This document shows positions 44,841-53,563 of a DNA stretch of 64,000 bases, one piece after another (positions within the stretch are counted from its first letter, which is position 1; each line of letters begins with the position of its first letter). The position numbers and the translations under genes were made by a program. The stretch is taken from contig NZ_KE384458.1 in the NCBI RefSeq assembly GCF_000425805.1, positions 159,859-223,858 on the forward strand, read 5' to 3'. This DNA is from Pseudomonas vranovensis DSM 16006 (GTDB lineage Bacteria > Pseudomonadota > Gammaproteobacteria > Pseudomonadales > Pseudomonadaceae). The notes beneath the pieces were generated by a model. That model ran no database searches. It saw nothing but the letters and a program-made list of their open reading frames with translations, and was not told the origin of the DNA.

Positions 44841-45863
44841 ATGTCCCGCATGATCCGATTCCACAAGTTCGGCCCGGCCGAGGTGCTCAAGATCGAAGAG
44901 CAGGCCGAGCCGCAGCCGGCTGCCGGCGAGGTCCAGATCCGCGTCCAGGCCATTGGTATCAGCTGGTACGACGTGCTCTGGCGCCAGAACCTGGCACCGT
45001 CCCAGGCGCGCTTGCCGGCCGGCATGGGTCATGAGATGGCGGGTGTGGTCACGGCGGTGGGCGAGGGCGTCGAGGACTTGGCCGTGGGCGACAAGGTCGC
45101 CAGCTTTCCGGCCTGCAGTGCCAATGACCATCCGGTGTACGGAGAAGTCATTGTCTTGCCGCGCAATGCCGTCACCTGTTACCCCGAGGTGCTCACCCCG
45201 ATCGAAGCCAGCGTGCATTACACGCCATTGCTGATCGCCTATTTTGCCTTTGTCGACCTGGCCCGGGCCAAGGCCGGGCAGACAGCCCTGGTGACCGACG
45301 CAAGCCATTGTGCCGGGCCGGCCTTCGTGCAGATGGGCAAGGCGCTGGGCCTGAAGGTGTTCGCCGCGACCAAGGAGGCCGATGAGCGCGATTACCTGCT
45401 GGCGCTGGGGGCCGATAAAGTCATCGTCACCGAGGAGCAGGATCTGCTCATGCAGATCAACAAGTACACCGACAACCGTGGTGTCGACATGGTCCTCGAT
45501 GGTCTGGGTGGCCCGCAGATGTCGTTGCTCGGTGATGTCCTGGCGCCGCGTGGCAGTCTGGTGCTCTACGGTCTGCAGGGGGGCAACCAGACACCTTTCC
45601 CGGCCTGCGCCGCGTTCCAGAAGAACATTCAGTTTTTCGTGCACTGCATCGGCAACTTTACCGGCAAGCCGGAACTGGGTATCAGCCAGGACCAGGTAGC
45701 GTTGCACCGGGCACTGCGCGATATCAACCAGTTCACCGCCGACAAGCTGCTGACACCACAGATCATCAAGGTGTATCCGTTCGAGCGTGTGGTCGAAGCC
45801 CATCGGTACATGGATGAATGTCCTTGCGGTGGTCGATTGGTGCTTGAGCTGGCCAGCAGCTGA
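44841..45863 (+). CDS. mexS: Zinc-type alcohol dehydrogenase/quinone oxidoreductase MexS
   Basis: A 340-residue medium-chain dehydrogenase-family protein with the GroES-like domain (WYDVLWRQNLAPSQARLP) and a Rossmann domain (AGQTALVTDASHCAGPAF). Length, divergent arrangement with mexT and MexT box match P. aeruginosa MexS (PA2491), whose loss derepresses mexEF-oprN through MexT, probably by accumulation of an electrophilic metabolite. The start follows GCGAGG. Confidence 0.92.
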   Translation: MSRMIRFHKFGPAEVLKIEEQAEPQPAAGEVQIRVQAIGISWYDVLWRQNLAPSQARLPAGMGHEMAGVVTAVGEGVEDLAVGDKVASFPACSANDHPVYGEVIVLPRNAVTCYPEVLTPIEASVHYTPLLIAYFAFVDLARAKAGQTALVTDASHCAGPAFVQMGKALGLKVFAATKEADERDYLLALGADKVIVTEEQDLLMQINKYTDNRGVDMVLDGLGGPQMSLLGDVLAPRGSLVLYGLQGGNQTPFPACAAFQKNIQFFVHCIGNFTGKPELGISQDQVALHRALRDINQFTADKLLTPQIIKVYPFERVVEAHRYMDECPCGGRLVLELASS

Positions 45864-45888
45864 ACCTGAAGCCAGGCGCCCATAAAGA

Positions 45889-45914
45889 AGCCCGAGTATC
45901 GCTCGGGCTTTTTT
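45889..45914 (+). terminator. Rho-independent terminator after mexS
   Basis: AGCCCGAG/CTCGGGCT stem (45889-45896 with 45902-45909), 5-base loop, followed by a T-run. Confidence 0.95.
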
Positions 45915-46139
45915 GTGGGCGTTTTCCGGCACGCTTTAGGAAGTTTCAAACACAACTTTAATCTGTGTGTAGCAGGGGCTTCCTTTATGTTTAAGTGGCG
46001 CGAAAACGCGTGGGGTGTTGTGTGTAAGTTAGTCGCTTGCGGAATGGCACTGAACGGGTTTTTTAATCTGTTCTGTATCTTTTAATCATCGGCCAACGCT
46101 CGATAATAGCGGGTCATATGTGTGCTCAGGGAGTGAGTC
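45915..46139. other. AT-rich leader region before a small ORF
   Basis: About 225 bases with no gene, lower in GC than the surroundings. It contains T-rich patches near 46060-46086. A promoter for the small ORF at 46140 or the 490-residue gene probably lies here, but no clear -35/-10 pair was chosen. Confidence 0.35.
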
Positions 46140-46256
46140 ATGATCATGCGCAGTGTAGGTAGAGCAGTGGGTAAGGTCGAGGCGAGGCGATTGCGACGAA
46201 TCATGCGGCTAAACAATAAGGTTCGACGCCATAAGCAAGCGTGGGAAGTTTCCTAG
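46140..46256 (+). CDS. Possible small basic protein, 38 residues
   Basis: The ATG at 46140 follows GGGAGTGA, a good ribosome site, and the frame runs 38 codons to TAG. The peptide has nine Arg and three Lys against two Glu, giving a net charge near +10, with amphipathic helix character (RRLRRIMRLNNKVRRHKQAW). It is not a recognised family. It may be a nucleic-acid-binding or membrane-active peptide, a leader for the 490-residue gene 93 bases downstream, or a chance frame. Confidence 0.45.
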   Translation: MIMRSVGRAVGKVEARRLRRIMRLNNKVRRHKQAWEVS

Positions 46257-46348
46257 GACTACGAGGTTGGGTTCTGGGAGGGTTCTAGTTGAAAGGTTCG
46301 CGGTTGCGATAACTTTCAGTCGGCTGTTACTGATATTCAGGTGGTGTT

Positions 46349-47821
46349 ATGGGCAGCATTCACGAGCAAGCGATGCAATATATCTATCAACAAGTGTTGC
46401 AGCGCTTGCTTGAGCATTTGTCACAGGCGCAACGCGCTTCATTGCAGTTGTTGGTTCAGCGATTGATCGTGTCGGCCGGTGGTATCGAGCGTGTAAGGGG
46501 TATGCGTCTTCTGTTCGTGTTTGATGCCAGTCGATCATCGACCCACGCCCTGGCCTGCCTCAGGGCTGCACAATTGAGCATCGCTGCCCGTTCCCCCGGA
46601 ACCTTCCAGCTGCGCATCGTCACCGCCTGGCAGGCCGGCATGAGTGCCACTACACGGGCAAACCTCGACGGTAGTTTCTCTGCCTTGTTCCTGTACGACG
46701 ACCCGCGTATCGAACTGCTGGTGTTCGATGATCAACAGCCACTGCCCTTTGACAGTCGCCGCCTGCCTTCGCTTGACCAGCAGCAAGCCGAGCGCCAGGA
46801 GTGGCTGCTGTGTGGGCACGTGCTGGATGACCCGCGGGCCACCGTCAACTTTGCCAGCCATGGCTACCTGCACCTGGCAGAGCTTGCTTACCTGGCGTCG
46901 TACTGGGAGGGCGGGGTCGATGCGGTGATCAGTGCCGACACGTTGTCGGATCGCAAGCGCTTTCTGGCCTGGAGCCGACGGGCGCTGCGCCAGGCCCGGC
47001 TATTGGGCGCGCGGCCGCTTCATGCCTGCGCCAGTACCTTGCTGCAAGGGCTGAGCGGGTTGCGCAGATGCTACCTGGATCAACTGCACGGGCGCTTGCA
47101 GGGACAGGCTCAGGAGATGGACCCCAGCCGGCCGGCACTGCGCTTTGTCACGATCGATGACCTGGTGTCGGATCGCGACTCGCCGGGCGAGCGCCTTGAT
47201 GGCTTTCTCGGCTACCGCGTGGACGACCAGGTGTTCTCCTCGCCGCGTACCGGCATGGCCAACCCGATGCTGTTGGCGCATCTGCAAGGCCTGCGTGCCG
47301 AGTTCCTGTGCAGCAGTACTTACGTCGAGGGTATGGAGGACCATCTGTGCCAGGTACGTTCCCTTGAACCGCGCAATAGGCTGCCCGCTACCTTGCCGGC
47401 TGCCGCGCGGGAACGTTGGCAACGGGATTCGTGGAAGCAGTGGCGTGCCGAGGCCAGTGCGTTTGCCCTCAAGCACTACGGTTTGAGCGACACGCAACTG
47501 GTGTGCCTGGTGTTCAGCCCCTTTGTGGCCCAGGGGCGGCGCCTTGAGTTGTTTCTGAACCGTTGTCATCCCGGCATGCTGGTGGCCTTGCCCTATTTGC
47601 ACAAAGCCCTGCGCGGTGAGCCGGCGCCGGAGCCCGTGGCGCAATGGTTGGTGGATATCAGCGGCCTGTCGCTGACGCACCTGCGGACGCTCTATCGCCG
47701 AGAAGCGGTAGCCGAAGGTTTGTTGCTCGGGTTGCAGTGTCGCGGTGCAGACCTGCGGCATCTGCAGGTACATGCATCGACGCAGGGCCTGGCCAGGGTC
47801 GAGCAGCCTGGCGCGCGTTGA
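46349..47821 (+). CDS. Unrecognised 490-residue protein
   Basis: No signal peptide or membrane segment; probably cytoplasmic. The N-terminal ~40 residues form a Gln/Leu-rich amphipathic helix, followed by a beta-alpha pattern (MRLLFVFDASRSSTHALACL) and later LRFVTIDDLVSDRDSPGERL, TGMANPMLLAHLQGL and LVCLVFSPFVAQGRRLELFL. No catalytic signature was recognised. Its stop overlaps the start of the MocR-like regulator gene by one base (TGATG), so the two proteins are made together and probably act in one pathway. Codon use matches the chromosome, so recent transfer is not indicated. Confidence 0.8.
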   Translation: MGSIHEQAMQYIYQQVLQRLLEHLSQAQRASLQLLVQRLIVSAGGIERVRGMRLLFVFDASRSSTHALACLRAAQLSIAARSPGTFQLRIVTAWQAGMSATTRANLDGSFSALFLYDDPRIELLVFDDQQPLPFDSRRLPSLDQQQAERQEWLLCGHVLDDPRATVNFASHGYLHLAELAYLASYWEGGVDAVISADTLSDRKRFLAWSRRALRQARLLGARPLHACASTLLQGLSGLRRCYLDQLHGRLQGQAQEMDPSRPALRFVTIDDLVSDRDSPGERLDGFLGYRVDDQVFSSPRTGMANPMLLAHLQGLRAEFLCSSTYVEGMEDHLCQVRSLEPRNRLPATLPAAARERWQRDSWKQWRAEASAFALKHYGLSDTQLVCLVFSPFVAQGRRLELFLNRCHPGMLVALPYLHKALRGEPAPEPVAQWLVDISGLSLTHLRTLYRREAVAEGLLLGLQCRGADLRHLQVHASTQGLARVEQPGAR

Positions 47822-49224
47822 TGAAACACGAGAAGCACAGCCGCTTTGCCTACCAGGCGGTCTATGGGTACCTGCTTGAGCTGATCGCCCAGATGGCGCC
47901 GGGCAGCTATTGCAAGTTGCCTTCGCTGCGTGACGTGGCCCAGCGCCTGAATGTATCCATCTCGACAGTCCAGTACGCCTATTCGCTGCTCGAACATGAA
48001 GGGCGGGTGCAATCGGTGCCCAAGTCCGGTTATTTTGCCTGCGGCCCGGATACCGGAATACGGACCGGTGCAGCAGGGGACTTGCTGCATGACCTGCAGC
48101 ATCACGCCAACCGTCCGCGGATGCTGGTACTCAGTAGCGGCCGAGGGCCGACGTTACCCTCGCTGGAGGCAACGTTGCTGGGTATGGAACGTCAATTGTT
48201 GCGCCAGTACCCACGGCCTGTGGCAAACGTACATCCTTGCGGGGAACTGGAACTGCGCACGGTATTGGCGGCCCGCTACACGCGTTCGGCGCAGTTGTAC
48301 TGGAGCGCCGAGGACGTGTACCTGGCGGGTGACTTGCGTGCCTTGGTCGACATGCTGGTGGCGGCGCTGGAGTTGCGCGGCTGCAAGGTTCTGGTCACCA
48401 CTCCATGCTCCTGGCGGCTGCTGCGGATCCTGCAATCCGCTGGCCTTCAGGTTGTCGAGTTGCCTCTTGGGGATCGGGGCGAAGTGGACCTCGAGCAACT
48501 GGCCGCCGTACTCTCGGCAGAGTCGGTACGCCTGGTGATGCTGGCCTCGCATCTGAATTGCCCTCAAGGCAGTGTGATGTCCGACGAGCAGCGTCACGGT
48601 ATCGCCCGGCTATTGGACCACCAGGGTGTGTGGCTGCTGGAAAACGACCTGGATGCCGAATGGTGTTTCGAACGGCCAAGGCAGTGCCTGCGCGAATTGG
48701 TCGATCCCCAGCGGCTGCTGATCATGTCCTCGCTCGAACGCACGGTGGGCGCCGAGGCGCCTTATGCCTACCTGCTGTCGCGCAACTGCCAGGCGCAGTT
48801 GCAGCGCGAGTTTCTGGCACGCGGCTTTCGCTTGCCGCCGTTGCGCCAGCAAGCAGTGGCACGCTTGTATGCCAAGGGACGTATTGATGTGCATCTCGAG
48901 CAGTTGCGCCTGTACCTGCGCGAGTCGGTGGCGTGCCTGCACCGGCAGATGCAGGTGCAGCTCGGTGGCCAACTGAAGTTCCAGATGCCGGCCGGGGGCG
49001 CAACGGTGTGGGCGCAGGCGCAAGCACCGCTGGATACCCGGGCGTTGTTTCACCGCTTGCTCGAGCAGGGTCTGGTGATTGCGCCGGGTGAGTTGTTCAG
49101 CCTTCAGGGTCATTATCGCCAGCACATGCGCCTGGGATGGCCGTCACGACAACAAGGTGACCTGCAGCAGGGTTTGAGTGTGCTGCACGAGGAACTGCGG
49201 CGGGCTCAGAAGACCAGCAGGTAG
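47821..49224 (+). CDS. MocR/GntR-type regulator with degenerate aminotransferase domain
   Basis: A 467-residue protein. A GntR winged helix (about 8-75; LPSLRDVAQRLNVSISTVQYAY, KSGYFA) is followed by a fold-type-I aminotransferase-like domain (HPCGELELRTVLAARY, HLNCPQGSVMSDEQ, LVIAPGELFS). The three PLP anchors known from GabR are replaced: Asp to Asn275, Tyr to Leu277 (in LLENDLDAEW), and the Schiff-base Lys to Arg307 (in SSLERTVGAEAP). It therefore probably cannot bind PLP covalently and may sense something else or nothing. It is coupled to the 490-residue gene upstream and overlaps the 3' end of sphA-like by 19 bases. Confidence 0.88.
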   Translation: MKHEKHSRFAYQAVYGYLLELIAQMAPGSYCKLPSLRDVAQRLNVSISTVQYAYSLLEHEGRVQSVPKSGYFACGPDTGIRTGAAGDLLHDLQHHANRPRMLVLSSGRGPTLPSLEATLLGMERQLLRQYPRPVANVHPCGELELRTVLAARYTRSAQLYWSAEDVYLAGDLRALVDMLVAALELRGCKVLVTTPCSWRLLRILQSAGLQVVELPLGDRGEVDLEQLAAVLSAESVRLVMLASHLNCPQGSVMSDEQRHGIARLLDHQGVWLLENDLDAEWCFERPRQCLRELVDPQRLLIMSSLERTVGAEAPYAYLLSRNCQAQLQREFLARGFRLPPLRQQAVARLYAKGRIDVHLEQLRLYLRESVACLHRQMQVQLGGQLKFQMPAGGATVWAQAQAPLDTRALFHRLLEQGLVIAPGELFSLQGHYRQHMRLGWPSRQQGDLQQGLSVLHEELRRAQKTSR

Positions 49225-50126
49225 CGAAACGTCAACTGGTCGCCCTCGGCACGGTTGCGTGCTCCCGACTCGCTGTAATAGTTGACGAACACACTGTGGC
49301 CACCGCTGCTGTAGCGCACGCCTGGGCCGATGCCAACTACCTGTTCCTTGGAGTCCTGCTGGCGGTGGCCGTCGATCCGGTCGGCACTGATCTGCTTGAG
49401 GTGGTAGCCAGCCAGCCCCACGCGCCAGTGATCGTCCACGGCATAGGAGGCTGCAAAGTTGCTGTGTACGGCTTGACCCGGTTGGATGTCATCAGCCTGC
49501 AGTCGTTCGGCCGGGCTGTCGTTACGGCTGTTCCAGGCGTAATGAAGGCGCCCGCTGAACTCCAGGCGCTCACTGGCGAGCCAGGTGAAGGCGTAGTGGG
49601 GGCTGAAGGTCCAGACATTGCTACCGGTGTTGATCTGCGCGTTTTTATCGTAATCCCCGGTGGGCAGCGTGAAGACGAAGTTCAAGCGTTGCCAGAAGGG
49701 CCTGCCGAACAACGTGACCGGATCCCACTGCAGCAGCAACGGGCTGACCACCAGGTCGCCCTGGCGTGTACGGGTGCCTTGAGGCCCGTTGTCGATATCC
49801 AGGTCCAGATGCACCAGTGGCAAGAGGATTTCCGCGCCGTAGTAGGCACCTGCAATCCGGTGTTCGCTGATGTAGGCCAGGTGCGGCAGCACAGTGGCAG
49901 TGCGCACCCGCTGGCGGCCCGGCACCGAGTGGCCGTCAGCGTCGACGGCCTGGTTGCTGCGGTTGTATTGGACTGGCAGCTCGAACAGCGTACCGGGCAG
50001 GGAGATTCCGTCCAGAAAACTGGTATTGCCCAGCGGCATGGGGGGCAGGGTGACACTGTCGGCCTGGGCGTCGAGGCACATCAAGGGCCAGAGCAGGCCA
50101 AGGGCGGGTAGGGGGGCTGCACGCAT
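49206..50126 (-). CDS. SphA-family outer-membrane protein (phenol MetA-pathway type)
   Basis: A 306-residue protein with a signal peptide (cleavage after AQA near residue 22) and alternating beta-strand pattern, ending in Phe (FRYLLVF), typical of outer-membrane barrels. It resembles the Phenol_MetA_deg/SphA family of putative transporters for hydrophobic substrates. It starts 26 bases after the OprD-family gene and is likely cotranscribed with it. Confidence 0.82.
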   Translation of the reverse strand: MRAAPLPALGLLWPLMCLDAQADSVTLPPMPLGNTSFLDGISLPGTLFELPVQYNRSNQAVDADGHSVPGRQRVRTATVLPHLAYISEHRIAGAYYGAEILLPLVHLDLDIDNGPQGTRTRQGDLVVSPLLLQWDPVTLFGRPFWQRLNFVFTLPTGDYDKNAQINTGSNVWTFSPHYAFTWLASERLEFSGRLHYAWNSRNDSPAERLQADDIQPGQAVHSNFAASYAVDDHWRVGLAGYHLKQISADRIDGHRQQDSKEQVVGIGPGVRYSSGGHSVFVNYYSESGARNRAEGDQLTFRYLLVF

Positions 50127-50152
50127 GGTAGGGTCTTAATTCCTGGTATTGA

Positions 50153-51571
50153 TCAAAGCAGGTTGAAGGGGTAGTCGAGAATCACTCGGTATTCGTCGGC
50201 ACTGGCGTTGCCGCGGGTATTGCCTGGGGCGGTGTAACCATCGCCCGGGCGATGGCTGGCCCAGCGCAGCGTCAGGTTCAAGCCTTTGGCCGTACCGTCG
50301 GGCACGGCGTAGCGCAGGGCGATGTCGCGTTCCCAATGTTTGGCGTGCTTGCCTTCGGGGTTGTAGATGTAGCCATAGCCGGGGCTGGCTGGATCGACCC
50401 GGGTGAGGTCGGCCTCGCCACGGGTATAGCCGACACTGAGTTGCAGGTTCGGCGCCTGCAGGGCCTGCAGGCTGGTCTGGTACTGCAGCTTCCAGGATTT
50501 TTCCCCGGGGCCGTTGAAGTCGGCGTACTGCATCGCGTTGTTCAGGTAGAGGAAGGTTCGATCGTTCTGGGCGAGGAAGTCGAATGGTGTGCGACCGTCG
50601 ACTTTCTGCAGCCCCAGGCTGAGCGATTGCCCCGCCCGAGCCAGGGTGAGGCCGGCGCTGTAGGCATCGTTGTCTATGCTGCCCAGTTGGCTGCTGCCCT
50701 GGTCGCGGGTCTTGAAATAGTGCAGGTACGGAGTCAGGCGCAGTTCGTGCTGCAGGCTGAAAGTCTGGCTCAGGCCCAGGTAGTGCTGGTCCCAGAGGTC
50801 CTGGAGGCGACCGCTGTACCAGGTCAGGTTCAATGTTTGAGCCGCACCGTAGGTGGCCCCCAGCCAGGTCATGCGTGAACTTTCCCTGTCGGGGGCGACA
50901 CCGGCACGGTTGCCGTTGCCATAGGCACTTTGCAAATTGCTGTGACCGCTCTGGTTGCGCAAGCGAGTCGACTCTACCCAACCGGCATCGAACATCAGCC
51001 GCTCGATACTGAAATTCTTTGCCGTCACGCCCCGATAACTCTGGGGGAACAGACGGCTGCTGCCGCTGGCAATCAGCGGATTTTCCAGCAACTGGTCACC
51101 GACCTTGAGCAGGCTGCCGAAGCCGCGAAACTTCAGGGCGGCCCCGGCGGCCGAAAACTCATCCTCCAGATGGCCCGAACTGTCCAGCGGCATCAGGCCG
51201 GCGCCGCCGCTGCCGCCCCCACCGTCGAGCTTGACGGCACTGAAGCCATGCACATCGAGGCCCATGCCGATCAAGGTGTCGGTGTAGCCAGAGCGAAACG
51301 ACAACAGCATGCCCTGCGCCCATTCGCGCTGGTCGCGGCGCGCCGGGGTGTGATGGTTGTCGCGGCCGAAGTAATAGTTGCGCAGCAGGCCATTGAGGCT
51401 CGAACCACTGGCAAGGCCGGGGGCGATGGCCAGTTCGGCATGTTGGCGCTGGGTCAGGTCCAGGTTGATATTGTCCCGCTGGCCCAGGGAATTGTCCGCC
51501 AGGCTGCTGGTGGAGACCCACACCAGGCTGACCAGGACCAGTGGCCATCGACAAGGGATGATTCGGTTCAT
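50153..51571 (-). CDS. OprD-family outer-membrane porin
   Basis: A 472-residue protein of the OprD/OccD-OccK type: signal peptide (to about residue 25), then FRSGYTDTLIGMGLDVHGFS, GGLMPLDSSG-type loop 2 region and GYIYNPEGKHAKHWERDIAL near the end, which is common to OprD porins for small acids and basic amino acids. It ends in LDYPFNLL. The substrate cannot be read from sequence. The start at 51571 gives a proper signal peptide; a start 48 bases upstream is less likely. Confidence 0.9.
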   Translation of the reverse strand: MNRIIPCRWPLVLVSLVWVSTSSLADNSLGQRDNINLDLTQRQHAELAIAPGLASGSSLNGLLRNYYFGRDNHHTPARRDQREWAQGMLLSFRSGYTDTLIGMGLDVHGFSAVKLDGGGGSGGAGLMPLDSSGHLEDEFSAAGAALKFRGFGSLLKVGDQLLENPLIASGSSRLFPQSYRGVTAKNFSIERLMFDAGWVESTRLRNQSGHSNLQSAYGNGNRAGVAPDRESSRMTWLGATYGAAQTLNLTWYSGRLQDLWDQHYLGLSQTFSLQHELRLTPYLHYFKTRDQGSSQLGSIDNDAYSAGLTLARAGQSLSLGLQKVDGRTPFDFLAQNDRTFLYLNNAMQYADFNGPGEKSWKLQYQTSLQALQAPNLQLSVGYTRGEADLTRVDPASPGYGYIYNPEGKHAKHWERDIALRYAVPDGTAKGLNLTLRWASHRPGDGYTAPGNTRGNASADEYRVILDYPFNLL

Positions 51572-51869
51572 CAGTCTGTTGCCCCGGATAGTGGTGCTGT
51601 TCCAGCAGTGGTACGGCACCAGGTTGAAATACCTCGCAAGCTTGTGGTTTATGCGAACAGCCTGCGACTTTAATGGGTTCCTTGTAGGGGTGTAGCCCCC
51701 ACCGCCGGGCTTCTGTGTTCCATGGTTGGAACGATCAAGCGCAGAAGCACAGGCTTCACGGGTGTCATTGAAAGTAGTTGAGCAGCGCAGCTGGGGCGTG
51801 CCAGCAGACGTGAGGCGGCCGCGGATCGATCAGTGGTCGACAGGCAGGTTGCAAACGGGAGGGGTCTGT
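51572..51869. promoter_or_regulatory. Divergent regulatory region, oprD-like and fan1
   Basis: About 300 non-coding bases between divergent operons. It should hold promoters for both. A GGGAGGGG ribosome site at 51857-51864 serves the short frame that precedes fan1. No recognisable operator was found. Confidence 0.4.
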
Positions 51870-51890
51870 ATGTATAACCAGTGCCATTGA
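51870..51890 (+). CDS. Possible six-codon leader peptide coupled to fan1
   Basis: ATG at 51870 lies 5 bases after GGGAGGGG and encodes MYNQCH, ending in a TGA that overlaps the fan1 ATG (TGATG). The fan1 ATG itself has no ribosome site, so translation may be delivered by re-initiation from this minicistron. Confidence 0.4.
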   Translation: MYNQCH

Positions 51891-53563
51891 TGCCTGCCAG
51901 TAGCCTTGCCGTGATTGCCCATTCCGTCGACGAGCCGTTCTATTACCTCTCCAACTTCCAGCAGGTGCTCCACTGGATCGAGCAGCGCTATGCCGATTTG
52001 CTTGAGGGTAGCGAGCAAGCGTTCATCGAGCAGTTTTCCTGCTTGCCACGGGCTTCCCAGGCATTGTTGGTACGCATGGTGATGCGCAAGGGCGAACTGT
52101 TTCGCCCCAGCAAACTTGTCTATGCCGAGATCGGGCCGCCATTGCAGGCGTTGCAGCCGCTGCTTGAAAAAGGCTGGGTCACAGACGATAGCGTGTTGAG
52201 CCTGGAACAGCTGTTCCAGGTGCTGCGCAAAGATGAAATCGCCAACGGATTTGCCGTGCAACTGGCCCGCCCGCGAGCCGCCAAGGCTGAGCTTTACGCC
52301 CAGTTGCAGGCACTGGAGCCGTCACCTCGGCCTTTGCGCGACTGGTTGCCAGGCTTCACCGAACCCATCATCACGCTGCAGTTGCAGGCCCTGTGTGATC
52401 GCTTGCGCCTGCTGTTTTTCGGCAACCTGTACCAGGACTGGTCGGAGTTCGTCCTGGCCGACCTGGGCCTGCTGCGCTACGAGCAGGTGGCCTTCAGTGA
52501 CGATTCGCGAGCCCTGCGCAAGCGCAGCGATATCGATATGGCCCTGGCCCTGCATCGCTGTGCCGAGTTGCTCGAGCAGGGCACGCCAGTACACCAGGTG
52601 CTGGCACAGATCCAGACGGTGAGCAGCGACAATCCCTGGCTGCTGCGCCGACGGTCCCGCGTATTGTTCCAGCTTGGCCAGCATTGCGAACGCCTGGGGG
52701 ACTGGGACCTGGCTCTGCAGGTCTACCCCCATAGCCAGCACCCGCAAGCGCGCATTCGGCGTATCCGGGTGCTTGAGCGCAGCGAGCAATGGCCGCAGGC
52801 GCACGCACTGGCCCTGGAGGTTGCCGGGCAACCGGCAGGGCCCCTCGAGGTCCAGGCCCTGGCGCGGATGCTGCCACGCTTGCAGCGCAAGTTGGGCGGG
52901 CCGCCGCAATCGCGGCGAAGCAAGCCGGCCATAGGCCTGATCGAGTTGCAGTTGCCGCTGGAACAGGCTGTGCTGGGAGTGGAGCAAGCGGTCCAGTTGC
53001 ACCTGCAGGCGCAGGGCGGTCAGGTGTACTACGTGGAAAATACCCTGTTCAACAGCCTGTTCGGCCTGCTGTGCTGGGAAGCGGTGTTTGCGCCTCTGCC
53101 GGGGGCATTTTTCCATCCGTTCCAAAGCGCGCCTCAAGACCTGCACGACCCCGAGTTCCAGGTGCGCCGCGCCAGCCTGTTCGCCGACTGCCTGGCCCAG
53201 CTGGACGATGGCCGCTACCGGCAGACCATCCGCAGCCATTACGCCAGCAAGCAGGGCCTGCAATCGCCCTTCGTCTATTGGCAAGTGCTTAGCGACACCT
53301 TGCTCGAACAGGCCTTGGCCTGCCTGCCGGCACAGCACTTGAAGCAGTGCTTTATCCGCCTGCTCGACGATATCCAGACCAACCGTGCCGGCATGCCCGA
53401 CCTGATCCAGTTCTGGCCCGAGCAACAGGGTTATCGGATGATCGAAGTAAAAGGGCCGGGTGATCGCTTGCAAGACAACCAGCTGCGTTGGATAGACTTC
53501 TGTGCCGAACACGGTCTGCCAGTCGAGGTGTGCCAGGTACGCTGGGGGCTTGAGTCACCATGA
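51890..53563 (+). CDS. fan1: FAN1-type structure-specific nuclease (VRR-NUC domain)
   Basis: A 557-residue homologue of the bacterial FAN1 (Pseudomonas FAN1 has been crystallised). The N-terminal ~370 residues are SAP-like and TPR-type helical regions; the C-terminal VRR-NUC domain carries the PD-(D/E)XK core GMPDLIQF and MIEVKGPGDRLQDNQLRW. It cleaves 5' flaps and takes part in interstrand crosslink repair. An in-frame GTG at 51881 also exists; ATG at 51890 fits the coupling signal. The stop overlaps the helicase gene as ATGA. Confidence 0.9.
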   Translation: MPASSLAVIAHSVDEPFYYLSNFQQVLHWIEQRYADLLEGSEQAFIEQFSCLPRASQALLVRMVMRKGELFRPSKLVYAEIGPPLQALQPLLEKGWVTDDSVLSLEQLFQVLRKDEIANGFAVQLARPRAAKAELYAQLQALEPSPRPLRDWLPGFTEPIITLQLQALCDRLRLLFFGNLYQDWSEFVLADLGLLRYEQVAFSDDSRALRKRSDIDMALALHRCAELLEQGTPVHQVLAQIQTVSSDNPWLLRRRSRVLFQLGQHCERLGDWDLALQVYPHSQHPQARIRRIRVLERSEQWPQAHALALEVAGQPAGPLEVQALARMLPRLQRKLGGPPQSRRSKPAIGLIELQLPLEQAVLGVEQAVQLHLQAQGGQVYYVENTLFNSLFGLLCWEAVFAPLPGAFFHPFQSAPQDLHDPEFQVRRASLFADCLAQLDDGRYRQTIRSHYASKQGLQSPFVYWQVLSDTLLEQALACLPAQHLKQCFIRLLDDIQTNRAGMPDLIQFWPEQQGYRMIEVKGPGDRLQDNQLRWIDFCAEHGLPVEVCQVRWGLESP

